A DNA stretch of 43,983 bases from an uncultured Oscillospiraceae bacterium (GTDB taxonomy: Bacteria > Bacillota > Clostridia > Oscillospirales > Oscillospiraceae): the NCBI GenBank assembly GCA_947587025.1, contig CANPXW010000010.1:1-43983 (forward strand), given 5' to 3'. Made by a program: the position numbers and the translations under genes. Positions 16,878 through 25,327 of this stretch are shown here, one piece after another. The notes under the pieces are model-generated. The model saw only the letters and a list, made by a program, of their open reading frames with translations, was not told where the DNA came from and did not search any database. Every line of letters begins with the position of its first letter. Within the stretch, counting starts at the first letter, position 1.

Positions 16878-17600
16878 ATGGCAAGAGCATCGGAAAAACT
16901 GAAGACGGCCCGGCTGCCCTATGCGGCGGCGGTGATCGTGGCGGCCGGCTCCGGCACCCGGTTCGGCGGCGATAAGCTGATGGCGGATCTGGGGGGCATG
17001 CCTGTGCTGGCCCGGACGCTGCTGGCCTTTGAGCGGTCGGGCGCGATCGGCGCCATCGTGACGGTCACCAGGCCGGGGAACGAGGAGACCATCGCCGCGC
17101 TGGCCCGGCAGTACGGGGTGACGAAGCTGTACGCCGTCGTGCCCGGCGGCGCGACCCGTGCCATGTCCTGCCTGGCGGGGGTGATGGCCGTGCCGCCGGA
17201 GGCGGAGCTGATCGCCATCCACGACGGGGCGAGGCCCCTGGTGACAGAGGAGGTCATCCTGGACGCGCTGTGGACGGCGTACCGCCATACTGCGGCGCTG
17301 CCGGCGGTGCCTGTGCGTGACACCATCAAGCAGGCGTCGGAAGGCGTGGTGACCGCCACTCCGGACCGCGTCGGCCTGTTCGCCGCCCAGACGCCCCAGT
17401 GCTTCCAGGCGGACCTCATCCGCGCGGCGCTGACCGACGCGGCGCAAAACGCCCCGGAGGTGACGGACGACTGTATGGCAGTAGAGCGTATCGGCGGGCG
17501 GATAACGTTGTCCCGTGGAAGCGAGGAGAACGTCAAGATCACCACGCCGCTGGACCTGAAGATCGCGGAGCTCATATTGCGGGGGAGGCAGGGAACATGA
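16878..17600 (+). CDS. ispD: 2-C-methyl-D-erythritol 4-phosphate cytidylyltransferase
   Basis: The third step of the MEP isoprenoid pathway: transfers CMP from CTP to methylerythritol phosphate. At 240 residues it shows the nucleotide-binding start [24 protein letters not shown], then [34 protein letters not shown] and the closing [15 protein letters not shown]. The ATG at 16878 has GAGG five bases upstream; the longer frame from 16809 starts at the promoter itself. The stop overlaps the ispF ATG (ATGA), so the two MEP genes are coupled. Confidence 0.95.
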   Translation: MARASEKLKTARLPYAAAVIVAAGSGTRFGGDKLMADLGGMPVLARTLLAFERSGAIGAIVTVTRPGNEETIAALARQYGVTKLYAVVPGGATRAMSCLAGVMAVPPEAELIAIHDGARPLVTEEVILDALWTAYRHTAALPAVPVRDTIKQASEGVVTATPDRVGLFAAQTPQCFQADLIRAALTDAAQNAPEVTDDCMAVERIGGRITLSRGSEENVKITTPLDLKIAELILRGRQGT

Positions 17601-18064
17601 GGATAGGCCATGGATACGACGCCCACCGGCTGGCGGAGGGCAGAAAGCTGATACTGGGCGGGGTGGAGATACCCTTTGAAAAGGGGCTTCTGGGCCACTC
17701 GGATGCGGACGTGCTGCTGCACGCGCTGGCGGACGCCATCCTGGGCGCGGCGGCGCTGGAGGACATCGGGCACCTGTTCCCGGACAGCGACCCGGCCACG
17801 GAGGGGATAGACAGCCGCGTCATCCTCCGGGCGGCGGTACAGGCGGCCGCCCAGGCGGGGTATGCCGTGGGCAACTGCGACGTGACCGTCATCGCCCAGC
17901 GGCCCAAGCTGGCGCCCTACCTGGCGCAGATGCGCCAAAACATCGCCGACGACCTGGCGGTGGACGTCTCCGCCGTCAGCGTGAAGGCCACCACTGAGGA
18001 GCACATGGGCTTCACCGGCGCGGGCGAGGGCATCAGCGCCCACGCGGTGGTGCTGCTGCGCTGA
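17597..18064 (+). CDS. ispF: 2-C-methyl-D-erythritol 2,4-cyclodiphosphate synthase
   Basis: Closes the cyclodiphosphate ring in the MEP pathway, two steps after IspD. The 155-residue length is standard. Visible metal and substrate motifs: [15 protein letters not shown] (D8-x-H10), [28 protein letters not shown], and the C-terminal [22 protein letters not shown]. The ATG at 17597 overlaps the ispD stop. The start at 17399 in the same frame lies deep in ispD and is rejected. The gene ends in a terminator that also holds the promoter and ribosome site of the next gene. Confidence 0.96.
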   Translation: MRIGHGYDAHRLAEGRKLILGGVEIPFEKGLLGHSDADVLLHALADAILGAAALEDIGHLFPDSDPATEGIDSRVILRAAVQAAAQAGYAVGNCDVTVIAQRPKLAPYLAQMRQNIADDLAVDVSAVSVKATTEEHMGFTGAGEGISAHAVVLLR

Positions 18065-18066
18065 CA

Positions 18067-18097
18067 TTGACCAAATACCGTACCTCCCGCATACAAT
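18067..18097 (+). promoter_or_regulatory. Promoter candidate inside the ispF terminator
   Basis: TTGACC at 18067-18072, 19 bases, TACAAT at 18092-18097 could serve sigma-A. Alternatively CATACAAT (18090-18097) equals the sigma-E -10 consensus, though no matching -35 is found. Either way the start would fall in the hairpin loop. Confidence 0.4.
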
Positions 18098-18126
18098 GGT
18101 GCGTAACCACAGCGGGAGGTCTTTTT
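18082..18126 (+). terminator. ispF terminator whose right arm is the next gene's ribosome site
   Basis: ACCTCCCGC (18082-18090) pairs with GCGGGAGGT (18112-18120) across a 21-base loop, then CTTTTT runs straight into the ATG at 18127. The right arm contains GGGAGG, the only good Shine-Dalgarno for that ATG. Transcripts reading in from ispF would terminate or hide the site. Transcripts starting in the loop would leave it free. Confidence 0.7.
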
Positions 18127-18375
18127 ATGCACTATCTATTGACGTTCCGAAGCCTGACCTATGCCCAGCGGGCGGCGCGGGTGCTGGAGCGTGCGGGCAT
18201 CACAGGAACGGTCCTGCGTGTGCCGAAGGCCGCCGCCACCCGGGGCTGCGCCTACTGTGTGTCCGTGGCCGCCCGGCACCGGGACAGGAGCCTTCAAATA
18301 CTGTCCGCCGCCGGTCTGGGCCCGGAGCGGGTGCTGCTGCGCCATGAGAACGGAAAGCTGGAGGCGGAGCCATGA
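18127..18375 (+). CDS. DUF3343 small protein (putative Se/S carrier-like)
   Basis: An 82-residue cytoplasmic protein beginning MHYLLTFRSLTYAQRAARVL, with the family feature RGCAYCVSV (two cysteines near the middle). DUF3343 proteins are described as putative selenium/sulfur carriers and often sit beside a class V aminotransferase of the cysteine desulfurase family. That is the case here, with a four-base overlap (ATGA). The inferred role is accepting or shaping S/Se delivery from the partner enzyme, possibly for a molybdenum hydroxylase. No selD or hydroxylase gene is in the window, so the target is open. The start is set by GGGAGG and the T run; an upstream TTG at 18067 would lie in the terminator. 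Confidence 0.82.
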   Translation: MHYLLTFRSLTYAQRAARVLERAGITGTVLRVPKAAATRGCAYCVSVAARHRDRSLQILSAAGLGPERVLLRHENGKLEAEP

Positions 18376-19490
18376 TCTATCTTGACTGCGCCGCCACCAG
18401 CCTGCAAAAACCAGCCGCCGTCCGCTATGCGGTGGCCGAGGCGCTGCAGAGCATGTCCAGCCCCGGCCGGGGCGGGTACGCCAGCGCCATGCTGGCCGCC
18501 GACACGGTGCTGGACTGCCGCATCGCGCTGGCGGATATGTTCTGTGTCCGGCGGCCGGAGCAGGTGGTCTTCACCTCCAGCGCCACCCACGGGCTGAACA
18601 TCGCCATCCACAGCCTGGTCGGTCCGGGGGACCGGGTGGTGGTGTCCGGCTATGAGCACAACGCCGTATGGCGGACCCTGCACGGCGTCGGAGCGGACAT
18701 AAAGGTGGCCGCATCGCCGCTTTTCCAGCCCCTGGCCGCCGTCGAAGCGTTCCGACGGCTGCTGCCGGGGGCGAAGGCGGCCGTGTGTACCCAGGTGTCC
18801 AACGTGTTTGGCTATATCCTGCCCGTCAAAGAGATCGCGGCCCTGTGCCGGGCGCAGGGGATACCGCTCATCGTGGACGCGTCCCAAGGCGCCGGCAGCG
18901 TGGGCCTGGACTTCGAGGCGCTGGGCTGCGCCTTCGCCGCCATGCCCGGCCACAAGGGCCTGCTGGGTCCCCAGGGGACCGGGGTGCTGCTGTGCCGGGA
19001 GGAGGACGCGCGGCCGCTCTTCTACGGCGGGACCGGCTCGATGAGCCGTCAGGCGGCCATGCCGGCGTTCCTGCCGGACCGGCTGGAGGCGGGCACCCAC
19101 AACGTGCCCGGCGTCGCCGGGCTGCTGGCGGGCGTGCGGTGGCTGCACAGGACCACCTGTCCGGCGGTGCTGGCCCACGAGCGGAAGCTGCTGGCTGACT
19201 TCGCGGATAGGCTGGCCGGGGACGGCCGCGTGAGGCTCTTCCGGGCCGCCGACCCGTCGGACCAGGCGGGGGTGCTGTCGCTGCAGCTGGAGGGGCTGGA
19301 CTGCGAGGAGGCGGCGTTCCGCCTGTCGGAGCGGGGCGTAGCCGTGCGGGCGGGCCTGCACTGTGCGCCGCTGGCCCATGACACGGCCGGGACGCTGGAG
19401 CAGGGGACGGTACGGTTCAGTTTCTCGCCCTTCAACACCGACAGGGAGACGGCGCTGGCGGCGGCTGCGGTGCTGGATATATTGGACTGA
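18372..19490 (+). CDS. Cysteine desulfurase family PLP enzyme
   Basis: A 372-residue fold-type I PLP enzyme of the NifS/CsdB-related class V group. It shows DCAATSLQKP at the start, SSATHGLNIAI, the cofactor-aspartate region VDASQGAGSVGLD, the Schiff-base lysine K195 in PGHKGLLGPQGTG, and the reactive cysteine C331 in RAGLHCAPLAHDTAGT. Such enzymes take S (or Se) from cysteine (or selenocysteine) as an enzyme-bound persulfide. The tight pairing with a DUF3343 gene points to the subfamily linked with labile-selenium molybdenum hydroxylase systems rather than housekeeping IscS. GGAGG at 18360-18364 serves the ATG. A strong terminator follows directly after the stop. Confidence 0.88.
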   Translation: MIYLDCAATSLQKPAAVRYAVAEALQSMSSPGRGGYASAMLAADTVLDCRIALADMFCVRRPEQVVFTSSATHGLNIAIHSLVGPGDRVVVSGYEHNAVWRTLHGVGADIKVAASPLFQPLAAVEAFRRLLPGAKAAVCTQVSNVFGYILPVKEIAALCRAQGIPLIVDASQGAGSVGLDFEALGCAFAAMPGHKGLLGPQGTGVLLCREEDARPLFYGGTGSMSRQAAMPAFLPDRLEAGTHNVPGVAGLLAGVRWLHRTTCPAVLAHERKLLADFADRLAGDGRVRLFRAADPSDQAGVLSLQLEGLDCEEAAFRLSERGVAVRAGLHCAPLAHDTAGTLEQGTVRFSFSPFNTDRETALAAAAVLDILD

Positions 19491-19520
19491 GGCGCTATGA
19501 GCATAGCGCCCCATTTTTTT
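19491..19520 (+). terminator. Rho-independent terminator
   Basis: GGCGCTAT/ATAGCGCC with loop GAGC starts at the base after the desulfurase stop codon and is followed by CCA and seven T. Confidence 0.88.
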
Positions 19521-19553
19521 GCTTTATACAGGGTAGGTTTGGTGGAAATTATG

Positions 19554-19582
19554 TTGCTAAAGTTACAGATTTGTTATATAAT
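19554..19582 (+). promoter_or_regulatory. Sigma-A-type promoter of the cdaA-to-rsgA operon
   Basis: TTGCTA at 19554-19559, 17 bases, perfect TATAAT at 19577-19582. It is about 50 bases from the cdaA start and is the only clear promoter before an 18-gene run. Confidence 0.7.
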
Positions 19583-19631
19583 ATCAAGTTGACATAGAGT
19601 AAACTGATGCGTTTTGCGGTGGTGTAGCCAT

Positions 19632-20516
19632 ATGAGTAACTCTCTGACGAATCTGGGCAATAATCTGCGGCTTTTGCTGTCCATGAGTCTGGCGGACGTG
19701 GTGGATGTGCTGGTGGTGGCAGTGGCTGTATACGCCGTCATCTCCTTCATCCGGCGCACCAACTCCATCCGCGTGGCCCAGGGCCTGTTTCTGCTGCTGG
19801 TGGCGCTGGCCCTGTCCAGTGTTTTGAAGCTGTCGCTGACGAACTTCCTGCTGCGGCAGGTGTTCGAGATAGGCGTGCTGGCCATGGTGGTGCTGTTCCA
19901 GCCGGAGATACGCCGCGCGCTGGAGCGTGTGGGCTCCTATCGGCTCTTCTCGCTCTTTGGCAGGCAGATGGGCGGGCAGACGATGGAGAAGACCATCATG
20001 CAGACGGTCTATGCCTGCGAGGACATGTCCCGTGACCGCACTGGCGCGCTGATCGTGTTCGAGAGGACCAATCGGCTCACCGGCATCGTCATGGACGTGG
20101 GCACCGAGATAGACGCCACGGTATCGCTGGAGCTGCTGAAGAATGTCTTCTACAAGGGCTCGCCCCTGCACGACGGCGCGGTGATCATCCGGGACGGCCG
20201 GCTGGCGGCGGCGGGATGCATGCTGCCGCTGACGGAGAAGTCCAATCTGAGCCGTGAGCTTGGCACCCGCCATCGGGCGGGCCTGGGCTTGAGCGAGCGG
20301 TCCGACGCGGTGGTGGTGATCGTCTCCGAGGAGACCGGGAGCATCAGCGTGGCGATGGACGGGCTTTTGAAGCGGCATCTGACAGCCGATATGCTGGAGG
20401 CCCAGCTGCGGCAGGAGCTGCTGTCGGACGAGGACCAGGCGGAGCGCGGAGGCCTGTGGGAACGGCTGAAGAGCCGGAAGGGGAGCAAGGATGCAAAACA
20501 AAACGCCGATCAGTAA
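19632..20516 (+). CDS. cdaA: Diadenylate cyclase CdaA (c-di-AMP synthase)
   Basis: Makes the essential second messenger c-di-AMP from two ATP at the membrane, which controls potassium and osmolyte uptake and wall stability. At 294 residues it has three N-terminal membrane segments (about 12-90), then the DAC domain with D181-G-A in GSPLHDGAVII and R213-H-R in GTRHRAGLGLSERSDAVVVIVSEETG, so both catalytic motifs are intact. I take the ATG at 19632; an in-frame TTG at 19614 is less likely. Only a modest GGTGG precedes the start. The gene overlaps cdaR by 26 bases. In many Firmicutes glmM follows cdaAR, but not here. Confidence 0.95.
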   Translation: MSNSLTNLGNNLRLLLSMSLADVVDVLVVAVAVYAVISFIRRTNSIRVAQGLFLLLVALALSSVLKLSLTNFLLRQVFEIGVLAMVVLFQPEIRRALERVGSYRLFSLFGRQMGGQTMEKTIMQTVYACEDMSRDRTGALIVFERTNRLTGIVMDVGTEIDATVSLELLKNVFYKGSPLHDGAVIIRDGRLAAAGCMLPLTEKSNLSRELGTRHRAGLGLSERSDAVVVIVSEETGSISVAMDGLLKRHLTADMLEAQLRQELLSDEDQAERGGLWERLKSRKGSKDAKQNADQ

Positions 20517-21759
20517 GATACGGGACAGCCGCCTGTTCTGGGCTATCATCAGCCTGGGCGTGGCGCTGTTCATCTGGCTGTACTATACCTCCAACTACGC
20601 CGTGGCCAAGACCAAGACCTTTTACGGCGTGGAGGTGGCCTTCGTGGGCCAGGACGCCATGCGGGACACGCTGAACATGGTAGTGTCCGACCAGGACGCC
20701 TCCGTGGTGAACGTGACGCTGCGGGGCACCCGGCGGGACATCGACGCCATCTCCAGCGGCGATCTGCGGGCGGTGGTGAACCTGAGCAACGTGACCAAGG
20801 CCGGCTACCGGGCCATGAGCTATACCATCACCTACCCCTCCACGGTGAACCAGAGCAACATACAGGAGGCGTCCCGTTCGCCCTCCACCATCGGACTGCA
20901 GATCAGCAAGCTGTCCACCAAGAGCCTGCCTGTGACCGGCGTGTTCGAGGGCACGACGGCGGAGGGATACATGATCGACGCCTCGGAGATGACCTTCGAT
21001 CCGGCCAACGTGACCTTTACCGGCCCGGAGGAGGAGCTGGAGCAGATCAGCGCCGTCCAGGTGGTCGTGGGCCGGGATGAGGTGAACGCCTCGTTCTCCT
21101 CGGAGGCGAACTTCGTTCTGCTGGACGCGGAGGAGAATGTCCTGGAGTTCGAGGACGTGCAGGCGGACACGGAGACCGTCACGGTCACCGTTCCCGTGAG
21201 CACCATCAAGGAGGTCGCCCTGGCGGTGAATCTGGTGGAGGGCGGCGGCGCGACCAGCGCCAACGTGATAACGGACATCGAGCCGAAGACTATCACCATC
21301 GCCGGCGACGCGGCCACGCTGGACGGACTGAACAGCATCGCCGTGGCGGACATCCGCCTGGCGGATACGCTGTCCTTCTCGCCCACGGAGTACAACATCG
21401 TGCTGCCCAACGGGGTGGAGTGCGTTTCCGGCGACCTGACGGCAAAGGTGAGCATGGAGTTCATCGGCCTGAAATATGACACGTTCATCGTGAACAACCT
21501 CTCTACCACGGAGCCTCCCGCCGGCTTTGCCTGCAAGATCGTGGAGCCTTTGAAGGTGGTCACGGTCCGCTCCCCGGAGGCGGTCTTCGACCAGATCAAG
21601 GCCAACAACATCCGCATCGTGGCGGATCTGACGGATGTGACGCCTGCCGCCGGTCGTTACCGGGTGCCTACCACCGTGTATATCGACGGCGTCGATTCTG
21701 CGGGCGTGGTCGGGTCCTATCCCATCTATATCCAGCTGACGGAGGAAGAGCAGCAATGA
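20491..21759 (+). CDS. cdaR: CdaA regulator with YbbR repeats
   Basis: A 422-residue protein with one N-terminal membrane segment (LFWAIISLGVALFIWLYY), then an extracytoplasmic region built of about four YbbR-type beta repeats. Repeat-like phrases such as VNVTLRGTRRDIDAI, VTFTGPEEELEQISAVQV, ITIAGDAATLDGLNSIAVADI and VTVRSPEAVFDQI recur at about 85-90-residue steps. CdaR binds and modulates CdaA in the membrane. It starts at ATG 20491 with GGGGAG upstream, inside the cdaA end, so the two are translationally coupled. The stop overlaps the next start (ATGA). Confidence 0.9.
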   Translation: MQNKTPISKIRDSRLFWAIISLGVALFIWLYYTSNYAVAKTKTFYGVEVAFVGQDAMRDTLNMVVSDQDASVVNVTLRGTRRDIDAISSGDLRAVVNLSNVTKAGYRAMSYTITYPSTVNQSNIQEASRSPSTIGLQISKLSTKSLPVTGVFEGTTAEGYMIDASEMTFDPANVTFTGPEEELEQISAVQVVVGRDEVNASFSSEANFVLLDAEENVLEFEDVQADTETVTVTVPVSTIKEVALAVNLVEGGGATSANVITDIEPKTITIAGDAATLDGLNSIAVADIRLADTLSFSPTEYNIVLPNGVECVSGDLTAKVSMEFIGLKYDTFIVNNLSTTEPPAGFACKIVEPLKVVTVRSPEAVFDQIKANNIRIVADLTDVTPAAGRYRVPTTVYIDGVDSAGVVGSYPIYIQLTEEEQQ

Positions 21760-22157
21760 CACAGACAGGCATCGTGAGAAAGCTGCTGGACAAGGGCATG
21801 GCCCAGGTAGAGGTGGAGCGGGTGACCGCCTGCCAGCACTGCTCCGGCTGTGGCGAGTGCATCTACGGCAAGCAGATCTTTGTGGAGGCCCATAACAAGA
21901 TATTCGCCCAGCCGGGCGAGCGTGTGGTGCTGGAGAGCGCCACCAAGACCATCATGCAGGTGACGCTGCTCATCTATATGGTCCCGGTAGTGCTGCTGTT
22001 CCTGGGCTACGCGGTGGGCGCGCTGATGCATCTGGACCAGGAGGGCTGCATCATCTCCTGCGCCATCGGCTTTGCGGTGGGCGCGCTGATCTCGGTGGAG
22101 ATGGGCAAGCGCTTCAAAAAGATAGACTACACCATCACCAGCTACCACAGGCGCTGA
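21756..22157 (+). CDS. RseC/SoxR-reducing-system family membrane protein
   Basis: A 133-residue protein with an N-terminal beta-rich part holding C26-x2-C29-x2-C32-x2-C35 (TACQHCSGCGEC), followed by two membrane segments (about 68-90 and 95-112). This is the layout of RseC/RsxC-associated proteins, which are linked to membrane electron transfer in other bacteria and can carry an iron-sulfur cluster. No rnf genes are nearby, so the partner is unknown. In this operon it sits between cdaR and a DUF5685 gene with one- to four-base overlaps on both sides. Confidence 0.82.
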   Translation: MTQTGIVRKLLDKGMAQVEVERVTACQHCSGCGECIYGKQIFVEAHNKIFAQPGERVVLESATKTIMQVTLLIYMVPVVLLFLGYAVGALMHLDQEGCIISCAIGFAVGALISVEMGKRFKKIDYTITSYHRR

Positions 22158-23044
22158 TGTACGGCTATGTCCGCCCGGTGAAGGGCGAGCTGAAGGTTTC
22201 CGAGCTGGAGCTGTTCCGGGCCGTCTACTGCGGGCTGTGCCAAGAGCTGGCCCGGCGGTACGGTTTTCTGAGCCGGTTTTTGGTCAACTACGACTTCACC
22301 TTCCTGGCCATGCTGCTGGCGGAGGGAGCCGGACCGGAGCGCTGCAAAAAGCGCTGTCCCGTCCATCCGCTGCGGCCGGTGGAGTGTCTGTGCACCACCG
22401 GGAGCCTTGCAGCGGCGGCGGATATGACTGTGGTGCTGGGCTGGTGGAAGCTGGCCGACGGCGCCCAGGACAAAAAGCCGCCTCTGGCCTGGTGCTGTAA
22501 GCTGGCATGCGCTGCGCTGCGCCGAGCCTATAAAAGGGCGTCGGACCGGCAGCCGGCTTTTGCCAGGGCAGTGCAGACCGAGCTTTCCGCCCTGCAGCAG
22601 CTGGAACAGGAGAACTGCCCCAGTCTGGACGCGGCGGCGGATAAGTTCGCCTCGATCCTGCGGGCCATCGGCGAGAGCCAGCCCACGGAGGACCGGCGGC
22701 GGATACTGGGCCAGCTGCTGTATCACCTGGGCCGCATCATCTATATCCTGGACGCGGCGGACGACCTGGCGGAGGATATGCGCAGCGGCTCCTATAACCC
22801 CCTGCGATTTCGCTTCACGCCGGCGGACGGCCGGCTGAGCCCGGAGGACGAGAGGACCCTGCGGGAGAGCCTGCAGCTCTCCCACAACGCTCTGGCGGGC
22901 GCATATGCGCTGCTGGAGGAGGGCCCCTATTCCGGCATCCTTTCCAACACCATTTACCTCGGCCTTCCCGCAGCGACACAGGCGGTCTTTGCCGGGACGT
23001 GGAAGAGATCACCAAAATACCACAGAGAACGGAGAAGCGTATGA
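22157..23044 (+). CDS. DUF5685 family protein (cysteine-rich N-terminus, all-helical)
   Basis: A 295-residue cytoplasmic protein of unknown function. The N-terminus is [16 protein letters not shown], with C25-x2-C28 (YCGLC), C63, C67, C77 and C79, a set that could bind iron-sulfur or zinc. The C-terminal half is helical and contains [19 protein letters not shown] (D199, D202, D203, D207) then SYNPLRF. This acid-rich helix resembles the Asp-rich helices of isoprenoid synthase folds, an analogy only. It starts at ATG 22157, sharing one base with the preceding stop, and overlaps the J-domain gene (ATGA). The constant neighbour may be a functional partner. Confidence 0.75.
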   Translation: MYGYVRPVKGELKVSELELFRAVYCGLCQELARRYGFLSRFLVNYDFTFLAMLLAEGAGPERCKKRCPVHPLRPVECLCTTGSLAAAADMTVVLGWWKLADGAQDKKPPLAWCCKLACAALRRAYKRASDRQPAFARAVQTELSALQQLEQENCPSLDAAADKFASILRAIGESQPTEDRRRILGQLLYHLGRIIYILDAADDLAEDMRSGSYNPLRFRFTPADGRLSPEDERTLRESLQLSHNALAGAYALLEEGPYSGILSNTIYLGLPAATQAVFAGTWKRSPKYHRERRSV

Positions 23045-23676
23045 ACGATCCCTACAGCGTATTGGGCGTATCCCCTCAGGCCAGCGACGACGAGATCAAG
23101 AAGGCCTACCGTGACCTGGCGCGGAAATACCATCCGGACAACTACCACGACAACCCGCTGGCGGATCTGGCCTCCGAGAAGATGAAAGAGATCAACGAGG
23201 CATACGACGCCATCACCAAGAGCCGGGAGCAGGGGGGCGGCGGGTCCGCCCGATCCTATTCCTACGGCACAGGCGGCAGCGCCTACCAGAGCCAGAGCAG
23301 CGGGCGGAGCCAGTATATCCAGATACGCAACCTCATCAACGCCAACAACCTGGCTCAGGCCGAGGCCATGCTGAACGCCATCGGCACCCACGACGCAGAG
23401 TGGTATTACCTGATGGGCAGCGTCTACTGGCGCAAGGGCTGGATGGACCAGGCGGGGCAGTATTTCCGCACTGCCGCCACCATGGAGCCCAACAACGTGG
23501 AGTACCGCAACGCGGTGCAGTATATGAACCAGGGCGGCCAGGCCTACCGCCCCGCCGGCGGCATGGGCATGATGGGCTCCGACGCGGCCTGCAACATGTG
23601 CCAGAACCTGATCTGCGCGGACTGCTGCTGCGAGATGCTGGGCGGGAACCTGATCCCCTGCATCGGGTGCCGGTGA
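23041..23676 (+). CDS. J-domain protein with TPR-like middle and Cys-rich tail
   Basis: A 211-residue protein. Residues 1-65 form a J domain ([20 protein letters not shown], with the HPD motif in [12 protein letters not shown]) able to stimulate an Hsp70 ATPase. A Gly/Ser/Tyr-rich linker follows. Residues about 95-170 look like TPR helices ([19 protein letters not shown]). The last 28 residues hold eight cysteines ([17 protein letters not shown]). It is not DnaJ proper: there are no CxxCxGxG zinc repeats. The ATG at 23041 overlaps the DUF5685 stop. The Cys-rich tail beside a Cys-rich DUF5685 protein suggests a shared metal or cluster chaperone task (inference). Confidence 0.82.
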   Translation: MNDPYSVLGVSPQASDDEIKKAYRDLARKYHPDNYHDNPLADLASEKMKEINEAYDAITKSREQGGGGSARSYSYGTGGSAYQSQSSGRSQYIQIRNLINANNLAQAEAMLNAIGTHDAEWYYLMGSVYWRKGWMDQAGQYFRTAATMEPNNVEYRNAVQYMNQGGQAYRPAGGMGMMGSDAACNMCQNLICADCCCEMLGGNLIPCIGCR

Positions 23677-23677
23677 G

Positions 23678-24181
23678 ATGAAAGACGGTACGAAGCGTTT
23701 GGCTCGGCTGGCCATCCTGACCGCCATCGGCGTGGTATTGCTGCTGCTGGGGTCCGTGCTGCCCGCCGGACGGCTGGCGCTGGTGGCCGTGTCCAGCCTG
23801 CCGGTGTGCGTGACGCTGATGATGTACGGCATAAAATGGGCGCTGGCGGTGTTCGTGCTGACGGTGCTGCTGGGCGCGCTGCTGTTCCCCGGCGCGGGGG
23901 TCATCATGTTCGCAGCCTTTTTCGGCTACTATCCCATCGCCAAGAGCCTTTTCGAGCGCATCCACAGCAAGGCCGCCGGCTGGGCGTGCAAGCTGGCGCT
24001 GTACAGCGCCGCCTTCGTGATGTACTGGCTGCTGGCCAGGGCGCTGTTCACCTTCACCGGCGGGGAGCTGGCCTGGTACGTGCTCTATCCGCTGGGGGCG
24101 GTGGTGTTCGTGCTGTATGACGCGGCGTATTCGTCGCTCATCCGGTTCTACTTAGTGAAAATTGCGAGGTACTTTTCATGA
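23678..24181 (+). CDS. Small polytopic membrane protein, unknown function
   Basis: 167 residues, with about five hydrophobic segments (near 10-30, 33-50, 55-75, 100-122 and 130-152) and a basic N-terminus (MKDGTKRLARL). I do not recognise the family; transporter substrate-binding (ECF S-like) or DUF2232-like proteins have a similar look. The ATG lies one base after the J-domain stop and the gene overlaps yicC by four bases, so it is an operon member. Codon use matches its neighbours. Confidence 0.7.
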   Translation: MKDGTKRLARLAILTAIGVVLLLLGSVLPAGRLALVAVSSLPVCVTLMMYGIKWALAVFVLTVLLGALLFPGAGVIMFAAFFGYYPIAKSLFERIHSKAAGWACKLALYSAAFVMYWLLARALFTFTGGELAWYVLYPLGAVVFVLYDAAYSSLIRFYLVKIARYFS

Positions 24182-25056
24182 TAAAGAGCATGACCGGCTA
24201 CGGCGGCGCAAAGGGCGAGCATGACGCCATCGTGGTCACGGCGGAGCTGAAGAGCGTCAACAACCGCTATCTGGACGTGTCCGTGCGCCTGCCCAAGAGC
24301 TGCCTGTTCGCGGAGGACGCAGTGCGCAGCGCCGTGGCGGAGCACATCAGCCGCGGCAAGGTGGACGTGTTCATCACCGTGGACACCTCCCAGGCGGAGC
24401 AGGCGGTCATCCGGGTCAACGACAACCTGGCGGCGGCCTATCTGCAGGCCGTGCGGGACACGGCGGCCAAGTACGGCCTGGACGGCGAGGTGAGCGCGCT
24501 GAGCCTGGTGCGTTTTCCCGAGGTGCTGTCCACGGAGAAGACGGACACCGACCGGGACGCGGTGACCCAGGCCATCGGCGCGGTGCTGGCCCAGGCTCTG
24601 GCGGAATTCGACGCCATGCGCCAGCGCGAGGGCGCTAAGCTGGCCGAGGACATCCGCAAAAAGCTGGACGGCCTGGAGAAGATGGTCTCCGCCGTGGAGG
24701 CCCGTTCGCCCCAGACCGTGGCGGAGTACCGGGAAAAGCTGCTGGGCCGCATGCGTGAGGTGCTGGCGGACACCGCCGTGGACGAGAGCCGCATCCTCCA
24801 GGAGGCGGCCATCTACGCCGACAAGGTGGCGGTGGACGAGGAGATGGTCCGCCTGAAGAGCCACATCGCCCAGTACCGGCTGCTGCTGGACGCGGGCTCT
24901 CCCGCCGGGCGGAAGCTGGACTTCCTCACCCAGGAGATGAATCGGGAGGCCAACACCACCGGCTCCAAGTGCGCCGACAGCGCCATCGCCAAGACGGTCA
25001 TCGACATGAAGGCGGAGCTGGAGAAGATACGCGAGCAGATACAGAACATCGAGTGA
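24178..25056 (+). CDS. YicC family endoribonuclease
   Basis: A 292-residue protein with the family start MIKSMTGYGGAKGEHDAI, ELKSVNNRYLD, and the C-terminal DFLTQEMNREANTTGSKCAD motif of the DUF1732 part. YicC-type proteins are RNases that act on small RNAs and mRNAs. Its place directly before remA, gmk and rpoZ is the standard Firmicute order. The ATG overlaps the preceding stop (ATGA). Confidence 0.92.
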   Translation: MIKSMTGYGGAKGEHDAIVVTAELKSVNNRYLDVSVRLPKSCLFAEDAVRSAVAEHISRGKVDVFITVDTSQAEQAVIRVNDNLAAAYLQAVRDTAAKYGLDGEVSALSLVRFPEVLSTEKTDTDRDAVTQAIGAVLAQALAEFDAMRQREGAKLAEDIRKKLDGLEKMVSAVEARSPQTVAEYREKLLGRMREVLADTAVDESRILQEAAIYADKVAVDEEMVRLKSHIAQYRLLLDAGSPAGRKLDFLTQEMNREANTTGSKCADSAIAKTVIDMKAELEKIREQIQNIE

Positions 25057-25066
25057 GGCATACCCT

Positions 25067-25327
25067 ATGAAGCTTATCCCCATCGGGTTTGGCAGCTACG
25101 TGTCCCCGGACCGCCTGGTGGCGGCGGTGGACCCGGACTCCAACCCCATCAAGCGCGTCGTCTCCCAGGCCAGGGAGGACGGCAGGCTCATCGACGCCAC
25201 CTACGGCCGCCGGACCGAGTCGGTCCTGGTCATGGACAGCGGCCACGTGATACTGTGTCCCGTAGGGCCCGAGGAGCTGTCCCGCCGGGCGGCGGAGCAG
25301 GAAGGAGGCGCGGCCGATGGCAACTGA
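25067..25327 (+). CDS. remA: RemA/DUF370 DNA-binding regulator
   Basis: 86 residues with the DUF370 core MKLIPIGFGSYVSPDRLVAA, PIKRVVSQAREDGRLIDATYG and VLVMDSGHVILCP. In Bacillus, RemA is a ring-forming activator of biofilm matrix and osmoprotection genes. Its position between yicC and gmk is conserved. The C-terminal dozen residues overlap the gmk start by 11 bases. The ribosome site is weak (GAGG at 25055-25058), suggesting coupling with yicC. Confidence 0.92.
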   Translation: MKLIPIGFGSYVSPDRLVAAVDPDSNPIKRVVSQAREDGRLIDATYGRRTESVLVMDSGHVILCPVGPEELSRRAAEQEGGAADGN

